From an uncultured Planctomycetota bacterium (GTDB lineage: Bacteria > Planctomycetota > Phycisphaerae > SM23-33), in NCBI GenBank assembly GCA_903892515.1, contig CAITIS010000057.1:113627-177626 (forward strand): a DNA stretch of 64,000 nucleotides, written 5' to 3'. How positions within the stretch are numbered: the first letter of the stretch is position 1; each line of letters begins with the position of its first letter. Positions 34,869 to 43,324 of this stretch are shown one piece after another. Made by a program: the position numbers and the translations under genes. Below the pieces are notes generated by a model. The model did no database searches and was not told the DNA's origin. It worked only from the letters and a program-made list of their open reading frames with translations.

Positions 34869-36950
34869 TTACGCCCGCAGCTCGGCAGCCAGGCGTTTTT
34901 GCGCCGCTGCCAGCACTTGGGCGACGAACGCGTCGGCCTGCTCGTGTCGCAGCGTTTCGGTGGCGGAGCGATACGTCAGCGTCAGTGTCAGCGACTTCTT
35001 GCCCGGCGGCACCTGCTTGCCGCGATACGTGCCGACGTAATCCAGCTCTTCCAACTCCGGCTGATTCAGGGCGCGGATCGTCTCGGAGAGTTCCTTCCAC
35101 GTGACGGCCTCGTCCAGCAGCAGCGACAGGTCGCGGCGGATGGGCGGGAATTTCGGCAGCGGGCGATACTTCCACGACATCTCCGCCACGGCCAGCAGGG
35201 GCTCTAGCCGAACCATCGCAGCCGAGCAGGGCTGCTCCAGCCCGTAATAATCCAGCGCCGCCTGGCTGATCATGCCGATGTGCCCAGCCGGCTTGCCGTC
35301 GATGGTGAAATTCGCCGCCGCCCCTTCTGCCAAGCCTGCGATTTCGGCCGGCGTCACATCCAGCCGCGCCGTGGGCGAAAGCTGGGCCAAGGCCGAGTCC
35401 AGCGCGCCGCGAATGTGCGTGGCGCTGCGCTGGCTCAAAATGGCCAGGCCGGTGTATTCGTCGGGCAGGTCGTCGGCGGTGGCGTGGGGCTTGGGCGGGA
35501 ACACGGAGGCGATCTCGTACAGGTTCACGTCGGTGTTGCCCACGTCCTGGTTATTCTTGGCCACGCGCAGCAGCGAGCACAGCAGCGTCGGCCGGAGCAC
35601 GTTGTTGGTCTTGCGGACGCGTTCGTCCACGCAAATCGGCTGGGCGAACCCGAACAAGCCCGCCTCAGCCGGATCGCAGAAGGTGAAGGTCATGGCCTCG
35701 TCGAACCCCGAGGACTCCATCGCCCGCCGCAGCCGGCCACGCAGCACCTCTTGCCGCGAGGGCCCGACCACGCGATGCGTCAGCCGGTCGTACAGCGGAA
35801 TCTTGTCCAGCCCATGCAGGCGGCAGACTTCTTCGATCAGGTCGATCTCGCGCGACAGGTCGGCGCGGTGGCTGGGGATGGTGCACACGATCTTGCCGGC
35901 GTCCATTACGGGCGAAAGGCCCAGGCTCTGGAGCAGCTCAAGCTGCCGCTCGGCCGGCACGTCGATGCCCAGGATCTTGTTCGTTCGCTCAGGCCTTAGC
36001 GCCACCTTGGCGGGCGCGAAAGGCGTGGCCCAGACATCCACGACGCCTTCGGCCAGCTGCGGGGGCAGTTGAAAGGTTGCACCTATTGCTCCGCGTTTAG
36101 TGGGAACATGGTCAGCCAGTTGCCCGCCGGCCAGTTGCAGGATGAGTTGGCAGGCCCGGCGCGAGGCGATCTCGACGCCCACGGGATCGACGCCACGCTC
36201 GAAACGGTAGCTCGAATCGCTCAGCAGCCCGAGGTTGCGCGAGGTCTGGCGGATGCTCATGGGATCGAACCGGGCCGATTCCAGCAGGACGTTGACGGTT
36301 TTGTCGCCGATCTCGCTCTCCAGCCCGCCCATGATGCCCGCCACGGCCACGGGGTGCGCGGCGTCGGCGATGACGAGCATGGCCGGATTCAGTTCGCAGC
36401 GCGAGCCATCGATGCTGACGATCTGCTCACCGGCTTTGGCGCGGCGGACGACGATGCGGCCTTCAGAGAGCCGGTCCATGTCGAACGAGTGCAGCGGCTG
36501 GCTGTATTCGAGCATGACGTAGTTGGTCACGTCGACGATGTTGTTGACGCTGCGCAGGCCGACGGCTTGCAGGCGATCGACCATCCACGCCGGCGAGGGC
36601 CCCACGCGTACGCCGCGGATTACGCGGGCGGTGTATCGCGGGCACAGGTCGGCATCGAGCACCTGCACGCTGGTCAGTTCGGCCGCGGTGGGCTTGGCCG
36701 CCTTGAGGCCCGACAGGTCCGGCTGGCTGAGCGGCAAGCCCAAGGCCGTGGCCAGTTCGCGGGCGATGCCCACGTGGCCCAGGCAGTCGGGGCGGTTGGA
36801 GGTAACGTCGAGGTCAAAGACCACGTCGGCGTCGGTCTCGTCAATGGCGTCGCAGACCAGCCCGATGCGCGTGAGCACGTCGGCGATCTGCTGGGCCGAG
36901 TGAGAACCCAGATTCACGTAATCCGTCAGCCAGTTCAGTGAAACCTTCAT
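34869..36950 (-). CDS. pheT: Phenylalanine--tRNA ligase beta subunit, lacking tRNA-binding domain
   Basis: The 693-residue protein is about 100 shorter than the usual PheT. The N-terminal MKVSLNWLTDYVNL runs straight from GLVCDAIDET into VFDLDVTSNRPDCLGHVGIA. The EMAP-II-like OB fold (domain B2, normally about residues 40-150) is therefore missing. The rest is complete: B3/B4 core (IVDVTNYVMLEYSQPLHSFD), B5, the class II-like catalytic module, and the C-terminal ferredoxin-like anticodon-binding domain (KFPPIRRDLSLLLDE, YRGKQVPPGKKSLTLTLTYR). It forms the alpha2-beta2 enzyme with PheS, whose gene lies 15 kb away at 51585-52571. CAGGAA lies about 7 nt before the ATG. Confidence 0.93.
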   Translation of the reverse strand: MKVSLNWLTDYVNLGSHSAQQIADVLTRIGLVCDAIDETDADVVFDLDVTSNRPDCLGHVGIARELATALGLPLSQPDLSGLKAAKPTAAELTSVQVLDADLCPRYTARVIRGVRVGPSPAWMVDRLQAVGLRSVNNIVDVTNYVMLEYSQPLHSFDMDRLSEGRIVVRRAKAGEQIVSIDGSRCELNPAMLVIADAAHPVAVAGIMGGLESEIGDKTVNVLLESARFDPMSIRQTSRNLGLLSDSSYRFERGVDPVGVEIASRRACQLILQLAGGQLADHVPTKRGAIGATFQLPPQLAEGVVDVWATPFAPAKVALRPERTNKILGIDVPAERQLELLQSLGLSPVMDAGKIVCTIPSHRADLSREIDLIEEVCRLHGLDKIPLYDRLTHRVVGPSRQEVLRGRLRRAMESSGFDEAMTFTFCDPAEAGLFGFAQPICVDERVRKTNNVLRPTLLCSLLRVAKNNQDVGNTDVNLYEIASVFPPKPHATADDLPDEYTGLAILSQRSATHIRGALDSALAQLSPTARLDVTPAEIAGLAEGAAANFTIDGKPAGHIGMISQAALDYYGLEQPCSAAMVRLEPLLAVAEMSWKYRPLPKFPPIRRDLSLLLDEAVTWKELSETIRALNQPELEELDYVGTYRGKQVPPGKKSLTLTLTYRSATETLRHEQADAFVAQVLAAAQKRLAAELRA

Positions 36951-37114
36951 GGTGCGTTCCTGCGATCAAGGGCCTTGTGGCGCGTCGCGCCATGTGCATT
37001 CCTGCTCACGGCAAGCAGGCGTATCGTATCGCCGGAGGGCGGGTTTGGCCAATACGAAGAGGCCCGGGGAAATGTGAACGCGGCAGGCGTGGGGGGCGGA
37101 GCCGGAGTATTTGT

Positions 37115-37206
37115 AGGGTGGGCCGGAGCCCCGAAAGGGCGAGTCCCACCGACGGTCGGCTGACCGTCCGGTGGGGCTCGTCGCTTCGCTCCTCGGCCCA
37201 CGCTAC
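37115..37206. repeat. Palindromic repeat family A, second copy
   Basis: TAGGGTGGGCCGGAG and GCGAGTCCCACCGACGG are mirrored by CCGGTGGGGCTCGTCGCTTC and CTCGGCCCACGCTACA. Compare 14049-14153 and 49100-49158. Confidence 0.7.
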
Positions 37207-37213
37207 AAGAGTC

Positions 37214-37540
37214 CTACATACCGGTCGGAGGCGTTGGCGGCGTGGTCGTGGTGCTGCTGCCGGCGCCGCACTGGCGGTCGCGGATATCCACCAGCACGTC
37301 CAGGATGCGGAAGATCACGATGATCAGCTCGCACTGCACGCGAATGACGATCGGGCCGACCAGCAACACGATCAGCCCTGTCAATACCATGCCCCCGCCC
37401 CCGCCGGAGTGGCTGGCCAAGCCGCCGATAATGCCGATCAACCCCGAGACTGTTGTGATCACGACGCCGATCCAGAACAGCACCTGGATGATGACGGGGG
37501 TAATCATCTTCTTGAAGCTGCAGCATTCCTGTAAGTTCAT
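37214..37540 (-). CDS. DUF4282-like small membrane protein
   Basis: The 108-residue protein begins FKKMITPVIIQVLFWIGVVI, matching DUF4282 proteins. It has two membrane segments (VIIQVLFWIGVVITTVSGLI and VLTGLIVLLVGPIVIRVQCE) with a Gly-rich loop between, then a conserved-looking helix (LIIVIFRILDVLVDIRD) and a Thr/Pro-rich tail. AAAGGAAA lies upstream of the ATG at 37540, which is why the shorter start is used rather than longer in-frame extensions into the next gene's antisense. Function unknown. Confidence 0.75.
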   Translation of the reverse strand: MNLQECCSFKKMITPVIIQVLFWIGVVITTVSGLIGIIGGLASHSGGGGGMVLTGLIVLLVGPIVIRVQCELIIVIFRILDVLVDIRDRQCGAGSSTTTTPPTPPTGM

Positions 37541-37613
37541 AACGTTTCCTTTCACTTGGTTGGCGAATTGTAGAAGTGTAGCGCTATGATAATCCACGCA
37601 ACGTCCGGCAAAT

Positions 37614-38522
37614 TCAAGCGATAAGTGAATCGAACACTGGCTCGACGGCGATGTTTTCGAGCCGCTCAGCTGAGATAACGCGGACATTCTGGCCACGCGG
37701 GGCGAAGTGAATCGGGCTGGTGGGGCCGAAGATGGCGACGGTCTTGGCCCCGATGGCCGCAGCCAGGTGAGATGGGCCGCTGTCGTTGCCGACGAAGCCG
37801 GCGCACTGCGCCAGCACGCCGGCCAGAACCTCCACAGGCGGGCAGGACAGCAGGGGAGCGTCGCCCGCCAAGGCCGCGATCTTTTCGGGCCCCCACCAAT
37901 CAAGTTCCGTCGGGCCGACGAGCCAGAGCACGGCATGCCGCTGCGCCAGCCCGCGGGAAAGCTCGGCGAACCTGTCCATGGGCCAGCATTTGCTGCCGGC
38001 CCCGGCCCCGGGATGAATGACGAAGAGCTTTCGGCCGGGTGCCACGCCGGCGCGACTAATCTGCTCACGGGCCAGCGCTTGCCAGGTGCGCGGAACTTGC
38101 CAGTGCGGCGGCGGGGCGAAGGGCACGTTCACTTGCTGCGCCCAACACTCGACCAGATGGCCGGGGAAATTCGACGGCGGGCGGATCGGCAGGAAATGGG
38201 CTCTTGCAGCCTGGGTAATTTCGATCAGCCGCAACCGGGCAGCGGGGGCATCGCCGGCAAAGCAACTGATGAGGCAATCGCAGTGGCCAAGACGATCTTT
38301 CAAGCCTGCCATCTGATTGGGCTCAGGATCGGCTGACCGGAACAGCTCGTGCATGGGCAGGGATTCAAAGTCGCTGGCCGCAGCGACGACGCCCAGCCCG
38401 TGCAGCAGCCGGCCCTTCTCTCGGCCAGCGACCAGGCGGACGCATCCGCCCAGCCCTTGCAGGAACTGGCCAAACAAGATCACGTCGCCCAACGCACCGG
38501 GATGGATGGCCAGGATTTCCAT
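37614..38522 (-). CDS. Glycosyltransferase family 9 (heptosyltransferase-like)
   Basis: The 302-residue protein has a GT-B fold pattern. The N-terminal ILAIHPGALGDVILFGQFLQ is the family's GxLGDxxl motif. The acceptor/donor region has LFVIHPGAGAGSKCWPMDRF, and the C-terminal motif is GNDSGPSHLAAAIGAKTVAI then FGPTSPIHFAP, diagnostic of ADP-heptose:LPS heptosyltransferases and relatives. It would add a sugar to lipid A core or another glycolipid at the inner membrane's cytoplasmic face. The ATG at 38522 is chosen because the motif begins at residue 7; a longer start would include repeat DNA. No other LPS gene is adjacent. Confidence 0.85.
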   Translation of the reverse strand: MEILAIHPGALGDVILFGQFLQGLGGCVRLVAGREKGRLLHGLGVVAAASDFESLPMHELFRSADPEPNQMAGLKDRLGHCDCLISCFAGDAPAARLRLIEITQAARAHFLPIRPPSNFPGHLVECWAQQVNVPFAPPPHWQVPRTWQALAREQISRAGVAPGRKLFVIHPGAGAGSKCWPMDRFAELSRGLAQRHAVLWLVGPTELDWWGPEKIAALAGDAPLLSCPPVEVLAGVLAQCAGFVGNDSGPSHLAAAIGAKTVAIFGPTSPIHFAPRGQNVRVISAERLENIAVEPVFDSLIA

Positions 38523-38573
38523 TGGTTGAAACGGGTGCCCCAAGTGGGTGCCATAGTTTGAAACGGCTGCCAT

Positions 38574-38867
38574 AGTTTGAAGCGGGTGCCATAGGTTGAG
38601 CCGCGCCGTTGCGGCTCTACCTATGTGGTGCGTCCGCGTAGGCAGCCCCGCCTTCGCCAGACGGCGCGAAGCCGTGTCAGCCTATGGCACCCATGCTGGC
38701 TCTACCTATGCGGTGCGTCCGCATAGGCAGCCCCGCCTTCGCCAGACGGCGCGAAGCCGGGTCAGCCTATGGCACCCATGCTGGCTCTACCTATGTGGTG
38801 CGTCCGCATAGGCAGCCCCGCCTTCGCCAGACGGCGCGAAGCCGGGTCAGCCTATGGCACCCATGAT
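38574..38867. repeat. Family D repeats: three tandem 85-bp units
   Basis: Units at 38613-38697, 38698-38782 and 38783-38867 are near-identical (a few single-base differences such as TGTGG/TGCGG). Each starts GGCTCTACCTATG and ends TGGCACCCATGCT. Within each unit GTCCGCATAGGC and GCCTATGGCAC, and GCCTTCGCCAGACGGCGCGAAGC, can fold back. A preceding half unit has the GGTTGAGCCGC / GCGGCTCTACC pair. Single copies lie at 39828-40035, 45398-45465, 50595-50703, 55262-55330 and 57917-58110. Confidence 0.85.
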
Positions 38868-38904
38868 TGAAGACTGACCAGCTAGTCGCGCCAGGCCTGG
38901 CCGC

Positions 38905-39690
38905 CTACCGCAGCGTCCGCAGGAATTTCGTGATGCGATTGAGCACCGCCACTTCGTCGCCGTCTTTGCCTTCGTACTCCACGGACAGGAAGCCGCGGAA
39001 GCCGGCCTTCGCCAGGATGCCGTGAATCCGTCGCCAATCGAATTCGTCGTCGGTGCCGTCGGGGTTGACGTTGAAGAACTTGGCATGCACGATGGCCGCG
39101 TGCGGGGCGCAGCGCTCGTGGCTGCGATACGTCTCGGGCCCGACGTGGCTGGTGGGCGGGAAGTTTCCCGTATCCATCGTGAGCTTGAGATACGGGCTAC
39201 CCACGTCGCGGTGCAGGCTGAGCACCTGGTCGGCCGTGGTGCCGCCGTGGTTTTCCAGGCTCATGACGATGCCGCGTTTCTCGCCAATGGCCGCGATCTC
39301 CTGCATGGCCTGGCGGACCTTTTCGTACAGCTCCGGCCCGCCGGCGTCGAGTTCCTGCCCGCTGCCGCAGAAGAACCGCACCAGTGGGGCGCCCAGGAAT
39401 TCGGCCACCTCTACCCAGCGGGCGATGGTCCGCACGTGCTCTAGCCGCTTCTGGTCGTCCGCAACCGTCAAGTGCCCGCCGGCGGAGAGCATGGCGATGG
39501 TCAGGAAGCGATCAATGCACGCCTTCTTGATCTGTCGCAGGTAGTCAATTTCAGTCGAGGGGAAGTGCCCGCCCAGCAGTTCGACGCCGTCCAGCTCGTT
39601 GGCGGCACAGGCGTCCAGAAAGCCCAGCTGGTCCATCTGCTTGGCGTCGATGGCGCGGTGATAACTCCAGGAACTGCACGAAATCTTCAT
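38905..39690 (-). CDS. Sugar phosphate isomerase/epimerase (xylose isomerase-like TIM barrel)
   Basis: The 261-residue protein matches the AP-endonuclease-2/sugar isomerase barrel. It starts MKISCSSWSYHRAID, has the strand-2 DGVELLGGHFPS, then VRFFCGSGQELDAGG, the metal-site Glu in IVMSLENHGGTTADQ, LTMDTGNFPP, AAIVHAKFFNVNPDGTDDEF (His/Asp ligands), and ends GFRGFLSVEYEGKD. These divalent-metal enzymes interconvert sugars or inositols; the actual substrate cannot be told. AAGGAG precedes the ATG. It stands alone between repeat-rich spacers. Confidence 0.82.
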   Translation of the reverse strand: MKISCSSWSYHRAIDAKQMDQLGFLDACAANELDGVELLGGHFPSTEIDYLRQIKKACIDRFLTIAMLSAGGHLTVADDQKRLEHVRTIARWVEVAEFLGAPLVRFFCGSGQELDAGGPELYEKVRQAMQEIAAIGEKRGIVMSLENHGGTTADQVLSLHRDVGSPYLKLTMDTGNFPPTSHVGPETYRSHERCAPHAAIVHAKFFNVNPDGTDDEFDWRRIHGILAKAGFRGFLSVEYEGKDGDEVAVLNRITKFLRTLR

Positions 39691-39827
39691 GCGTCGCTCT
39701 CCTTGGTGAACGGGCGTAACGTAGCAACGCGAGTGATCGGGGGCAAGGGGGTAGGACAGCGCGGGGCGTTGTTAGCGGTGGCGCAAAGCCGCAAGCGGCC
39801 GTGCCGCGGGTGGTGCCACACATGGGT

Positions 39828-40035
39828 GTCACATGGGTGCCATAGGTTGAGCCGCGCATGGGTGCCATAGGTTGAGCCGCGCTGTTGCGGCTCTACCTAT
39901 GTGGAGTTTCGGCTGCGAAGCGTCGGTTCACACGGAGCGCCCGCATAGGCAGCCCCGTCTTCGCTGGACGGCGCGAAGCCGTGTCAGCCTATGGCACCCA
40001 TGATGAAGCCGTGTCGGCCTACGGCGCCCATGCCA
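39828..40035. repeat. Family D repeats, second locus
   Basis: Two copies of GGTGCCATAGGTTGAGCCGC are followed by GCGGCTCTACCTATG, a diverged centre, GCATAGGCAGCCCCG, and GAAGCCGTGTCAGCCTATGG. It sits between two minus-strand genes. The rest of the 39691-40043 spacer shows nothing recognisable. Confidence 0.7.
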
Positions 40036-40043
40036 CGGGCAAG

Positions 40044-40814
40044 CTACTTTGTCGCCCCGGCCATCAGGTATGACGCCGGCGCCGTGCCATGCCAGTGCTG
40101 GAGCCAGAAACGCATCATGACCTCGGGATGCCGTTCGTGGCCAACGCCGGGCAGTTCTTGCTGGTCCACCACGAAACCGGCTGAGCGAAGATAGTCGACG
40201 GCGTCACGCGACTGCGGCTTGATGGGGCCGGGGTCGGCCTCGCCCCAGTACACCATGACCGGCGTCTCCAAGGCCTCGGGCGGATACCAGTCCTCGATGG
40301 CCTTGCGGTTGAAATTGCAGCTCCGCGCCACCACGCAGGAAAAGACATCAGGGTGCCGGAGCCCGACGAAATACACCGGGAAGCCGCCGCCCGAAAAGCC
40401 GGTGATCAGGACGTTGTGGCGGTCGATGTTGTACAGGTAGTTCAGGTGTCCGATGATGCCCATGATGATCTTTTCATCCTGGAGCATCGCGCCCACTGAG
40501 CCGTTGCCCAAAATGCCGTCGGTGCCCACCAGCTTGGGGCAGATCAGGATGCAGCCATGCTGCTCGGCCAGCATCTTTAGCTCGCGCACCTGCGAGTCGG
40601 CCGGGTCGAAGGGCACCGTGCCGTGGCAGCTGACGATCACCGGGGCCGGGCGATTGCGATTGTACGCCGTCGAGACGTACAGGTAGTAGCCGCTGCCGGT
40701 GACCGGGTCGCTCAGGAGTTTTTCGGGCACGGGAGTGTTCTGCGGCTGGGGCACGGGACAGCCCGACACCAGCAGGGTCAACATAACTAGAAGGACGAGG
40801 GTTACATCACGCAT
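40044..40814 (-). CDS. Alpha/beta-hydrolase lipoprotein (esterase/depolymerase-like)
   Basis: The 256-residue protein starts at the ATG at 40814 and has a lipoprotein signal (VTLVLLVMLTLLVSGC; Cys at lipobox). The hydrolase fold is shown by VIVSCHGTVPFDP (oxyanion strand), the nucleophile elbow ITGFSGGGFPVYF (GxSxG), a later Asp region VYWGEADPGPIKPQ, and a C-terminal His in LPGVGHERHPEVM. The layout resembles PHB depolymerase/feruloyl esterase-type proteins. It would act at the envelope on an ester substrate not known here. A TTG at 40832 is a possible alternative start. Confidence 0.75.
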   Translation of the reverse strand: MRDVTLVLLVMLTLLVSGCPVPQPQNTPVPEKLLSDPVTGSGYYLYVSTAYNRNRPAPVIVSCHGTVPFDPADSQVRELKMLAEQHGCILICPKLVGTDGILGNGSVGAMLQDEKIIMGIIGHLNYLYNIDRHNVLITGFSGGGFPVYFVGLRHPDVFSCVVARSCNFNRKAIEDWYPPEALETPVMVYWGEADPGPIKPQSRDAVDYLRSAGFVVDQQELPGVGHERHPEVMMRFWLQHWHGTAPASYLMAGATK

Positions 40815-40832
40815 GCGGCGCAGGTTCCTCAA

Positions 40833-41209
40833 AAAGTTCCAGCCACGCTTTCGGGCTCAACGCCACCTGAAGGCATGGCTGCACGAACGTATTGTAGAGA
40901 ATCTATCGGCTCGAAACAATGCTCGCGCTTAGCCAACCCCGCCACCGCGCCGGATATGTTCGATTTGGGATGTTACGGAGAGGTTGCTAAAACTCTTCTC
41001 TGACTGGAATGGCGGGTTTTCTAACCTGCCATCTCTCGTCAGTGGGGACGTGGCGGGTTGGGAAACCCGCCACGCGAAAAGCTGTTTGGGCAGTGACTCC
41101 ACCCCGCTGCCTCCTCTTCGTCTTTTCCTTCGTGCCCTTTGTGAGGCCGTTTCTTCGTGCCTTTGTGGTGGGTTGTCTTCCCTACGCCCTAATCCCTACA
41201 CCCTGCATC
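40833..41209. other. Spacer between two minus-strand genes, no gene recognised
   Basis: Around 41000-41080 is a loose palindrome (GGCGGGTTTTCTAACCTGCC and GGCGGGTTGGGAAACCCGCC). Around 41105-41215 is CT-rich text with short repeats (CTTCGTGCCTTTG-type; CCCTACGCCCTAATCCCTAC). No promoter or ORF could be supported. Confidence 0.4.
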
Positions 41210-42193
41210 CTACTGGTGTATTTCCACCACGTTCTTGTCGTGCAGCACGTCGCTGCGCTGGACGCGCTGGCCTTCGAACCAGCCGTCGCCCCAGATGCGG
41301 GCGAAGGTCATGATCTCGGGCAGGTCGCGGTGGACGGCGCTGGCCAGTTCCTCGACCGTCGAGCCCAGCGGCAGGATGTACGGCCTGTCGAAGTCGGCCG
41401 GCTTGCCCGGCTCCTTGGTGTAGATGCGGATGACCGACAGCAGCTGCCACAGCCGCGCCCGCAGAACGTCGAGCCCCTGGCCGCTGGCGGTGCTGATGGC
41501 GATGATCTCCAGCTTGTTATCGAAGAGTTCGCGCAGCACCTCGATGTCGCCTTCGCTGGCCAGGTCGAGCTTGTTGGCGATGACTATGGCCGAGCGGGCG
41601 TTGGGGTTGGCCACGTCCAGTTCGGCCACCGGCACGCTCTTGAGTTCGACGCCGCGCTCGGTCAGCACCGAATGCATCATGTCGGCCTGTTCCAGGCAGT
41701 CGGCCGAGGCGTCCACCACGATGCCGATGATGTCGGCAGAGCGGATCGTGCCCAGCAGCCCGCTAGGGATATTGTCAACCGTCATGGGCGGGGTATCGAC
41801 CAGCTGAATCTGCACGTCCTCAAAGGGCCACATGCCCGGGGCAGGCAGGGCGGTGGTGTAGGGATAGTCGCCCACCTTGACCGGTGCGTTGGTAGTGACG
41901 GCCACGATGGAACTCTTGCCCGTGTTGGGCGGCCCGGCCAGCACGACCTGCCCGGCGCCGCTCTTGGGGACGTGAAAGTGGTCCACGGTGCCCTTGGCGG
42001 CGGGCTTGCTGGCCATGTCCTTGCGCAGCTGGCTGATCTTGCGTTTCAGCTCGGCCTGCATCTTCTCCGAGGCCTTGTGCTTGGGGATGGTCTGGAGCAT
42101 GGCCTGGAGGGCGTCGAGCCGTTCCTCGTCGGTCGTGGCCGACTTGTACCGCGCTTCGTTCTTCTGATACTCTGGGGTGAGATTTGCCGCCAT
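41210..42193 (-). CDS. DRG/Obg-family GTPase with TGS domain
   Basis: The 327-residue protein has an N-terminal coiled helix region (YKSATTDEERLDALQAMLQT), then the G domain: G1 GPPNTGKSS, G2 around VGDYPYTTALP, G3 DTPPM, G4 NKLD and G5-like STASGQ. The C-terminal TGS domain (IRIYTKEPGKPADFDRPYIL, VEELASAVHRDLPEIMTFAR) matches eukaryal/archaeal DRG proteins more than classical ObgE. G3 is DTPPM instead of DTPG. The ATG at 42193 is fixed by a -10 box 6 nt upstream; longer starts would run into repeat DNA. Likely a ribosome-associated GTPase, by family analogy. Confidence 0.85.
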   Translation of the reverse strand: MAANLTPEYQKNEARYKSATTDEERLDALQAMLQTIPKHKASEKMQAELKRKISQLRKDMASKPAAKGTVDHFHVPKSGAGQVVLAGPPNTGKSSIVAVTTNAPVKVGDYPYTTALPAPGMWPFEDVQIQLVDTPPMTVDNIPSGLLGTIRSADIIGIVVDASADCLEQADMMHSVLTERGVELKSVPVAELDVANPNARSAIVIANKLDLASEGDIEVLRELFDNKLEIIAISTASGQGLDVLRARLWQLLSVIRIYTKEPGKPADFDRPYILPLGSTVEELASAVHRDLPEIMTFARIWGDGWFEGQRVQRSDVLHDKNVVEIHQ

Positions 42194-42199
42194 GCGGAC

Positions 42200-42227
42200 A
42201 TTATAAGGATGGCAGCGGCAGGCACAA
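42200..42227 (-). promoter_or_regulatory. Leaderless-type promoter of the DRG-like GTPase
   Basis: Minus strand: TTGTGC (complement of 42222-42227), 16-nt spacer, TATAAT (complement of 42200-42205), 6 nt, ATG at 42193. No ribosome-binding site intervenes. Confidence 0.65.
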
Positions 42228-42289
42228 CCGCGTTTGCGCCAGCGGCCGGAAGTGGGTGGGGCAACAGCCTGATTTGGGTGGCACGCCTT

Positions 42290-42600
42290 GGGTGGCATGG
42301 TCACCCTGCTTTTGGGGTGACCATGTTAAGTAACGCAAAACGGATTCACCGCCGAGACCGCAAAGCCCGCGAAGCTGAAATGTTTCAAAGAGGCCTGGTG
42401 CCATGCCTTTACGTGTACTCGCGGAAAGGCATGTTCGCCGGAGCGTGATCCGAATTGGGTGCCATGGCAGGCCCGAGCAACGTGGCCGCTGGACGCCGCG
42501 GCCACGGCACCCTGGCAGCACGTCTCAACATGGTCACGCCAACGAAAGCGTGACCATGCCACCCGTCAAAACGCGGGCGAGCGCCCGCGACACTTATTCA
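42290..42600. repeat. Spacer with repeat families E and G
   Basis: Family E hairpins: GGCATGGTCACCCTGCTTTT with GGGGTGACCATG at 42295-42325, and ACATGGTCACGCCAACG with CGTGACCATGCCACCC at about 42527-42566. Family G: CATGCCTTTACGTGTACTCG and CGGAAAGGCATG at 42402-42432, present inverted at 49287-49318. GGCCGCTGGACGCCGCGGCC at 42482-42502 is a further palindrome. No gene is seen. Confidence 0.65.
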
Positions 42601-42608
42601 ACGGCCTG

Positions 42609-42752
42609 CTACGGCTTGGCCTTGCAGCACTTCTTGGCCACGGCCATGCCGATCATAAAGACCAGCGTAATGCCGATGGCATGAATGACCCACCATCCCC
42701 AATTCAGGAACTGGATGGGCTGGGGCACGACAACGCCGAGCATGTCAGTCAT
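42609..42752 (-). CDS. Small hydrophobic protein, 47 residues
   Basis: ATG at 42752 with AAGGAAGAACC just upstream, stop TAG at 42609-42611. The protein starts MTDMLGVVVPQPIQFLNWGW, has one membrane segment (WVIHAIGITLVFMIGMAVA), and ends in a basic Cys pair KKCCKAKP. The good ribosome site, amphipathic layout and membrane helix support a real gene. No family was recognised. Divergent from the DUF2231-like gene, so the two could share an upstream control region. Confidence 0.6.
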   Translation of the reverse strand: MTDMLGVVVPQPIQFLNWGWWVIHAIGITLVFMIGMAVAKKCCKAKP

Positions 42753-42892
42753 GGTTCTTCCTTTCTCTCAAAACCTGTCGAAACGGGTCGAGCGTCCGGT
42801 TCGCTGCATAAGATGAGTCACTGCCGAATCATAGGCACCGACGGCCTGCCGGCAACGGGCAGACCGCTGGCGACATGAGAAAGGAAAGACGC

Positions 42893-43324
42893 GTGGCACT
42901 CGGAAAACTTCATCTGCTCGTGCTGCACTTCCCGGTGGCGCTGGTGCTCACGGTGGCTTTGGCGGACGTTATCTGGCTGCGCTGGCGCAAGCCGATCTTC
43001 CAGTTGGCTGGATACTTCTGCCTGCTGCTGGGGACGCTGGCGTGCATCCCGACCATGGCCACCGGGCTGATGCTGATTGACACGCTGAAGTTCACGCCCG
43101 AGGAGGCCAGCCTGGCCGAGACGCATGAAACGCTGGGGATCATGACCGTGATGGTGGTGGTGCTGGCGGCCGTGGTGAGAGCCTGGCGGAAGAACAAGCT
43201 TTCGGGCATGTGGGCCTGCGCGTACGGCTTGCTCATCGCGGGATCGGTCGCCCTGGTCGGCGTGACGGCCCACTACGGCGGATTGCTGGCCTTCGGGAAG
43301 GACTACCTTTCGGGCATTCTGTAG
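42893..43324 (+). CDS. DUF2231-like four-helix membrane protein
   Basis: The 143 residues from the GTG at 42893 (chosen because AAAGGAAAG precedes it; an ATG at 42875 has no such site) start LGKLHLLVLHFPVALVLTVA, the conserved HPxxVHFPIAL-like opening of DUF2231. Four hydrophobic segments follow (QLAGYFCLLLGTLACIPTMA, ETLGIMTVMVVVLAAVVRAW, ACAYGLLIAGSVALVGVTAH). The ending AHYGGLLAFGKDYL is also typical. Such proteins often accompany c-type cytochrome or copper genes, none of which is visible here. Confidence 0.78.
   Translation: MALGKLHLLVLHFPVALVLTVALADVIWLRWRKPIFQLAGYFCLLLGTLACIPTMATGLMLIDTLKFTPEEASLAETHETLGIMTVMVVVLAAVVRAWRKNKLSGMWACAYGLLIAGSVALVGVTAHYGGLLAFGKDYLSGIL

Noticed and set aside
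37541..38068. N-terminal extension of the DUF4282-like protein
   Set aside because: It overlaps the glycosyltransferase gene in another frame; a proper ribosome site precedes the ATG at 37540.
38613..38867. Possible CRISPR array in the three 85-bp tandem units
   Set aside because: The units are contiguous and nearly identical with no variable spacers, and no cas gene is present.
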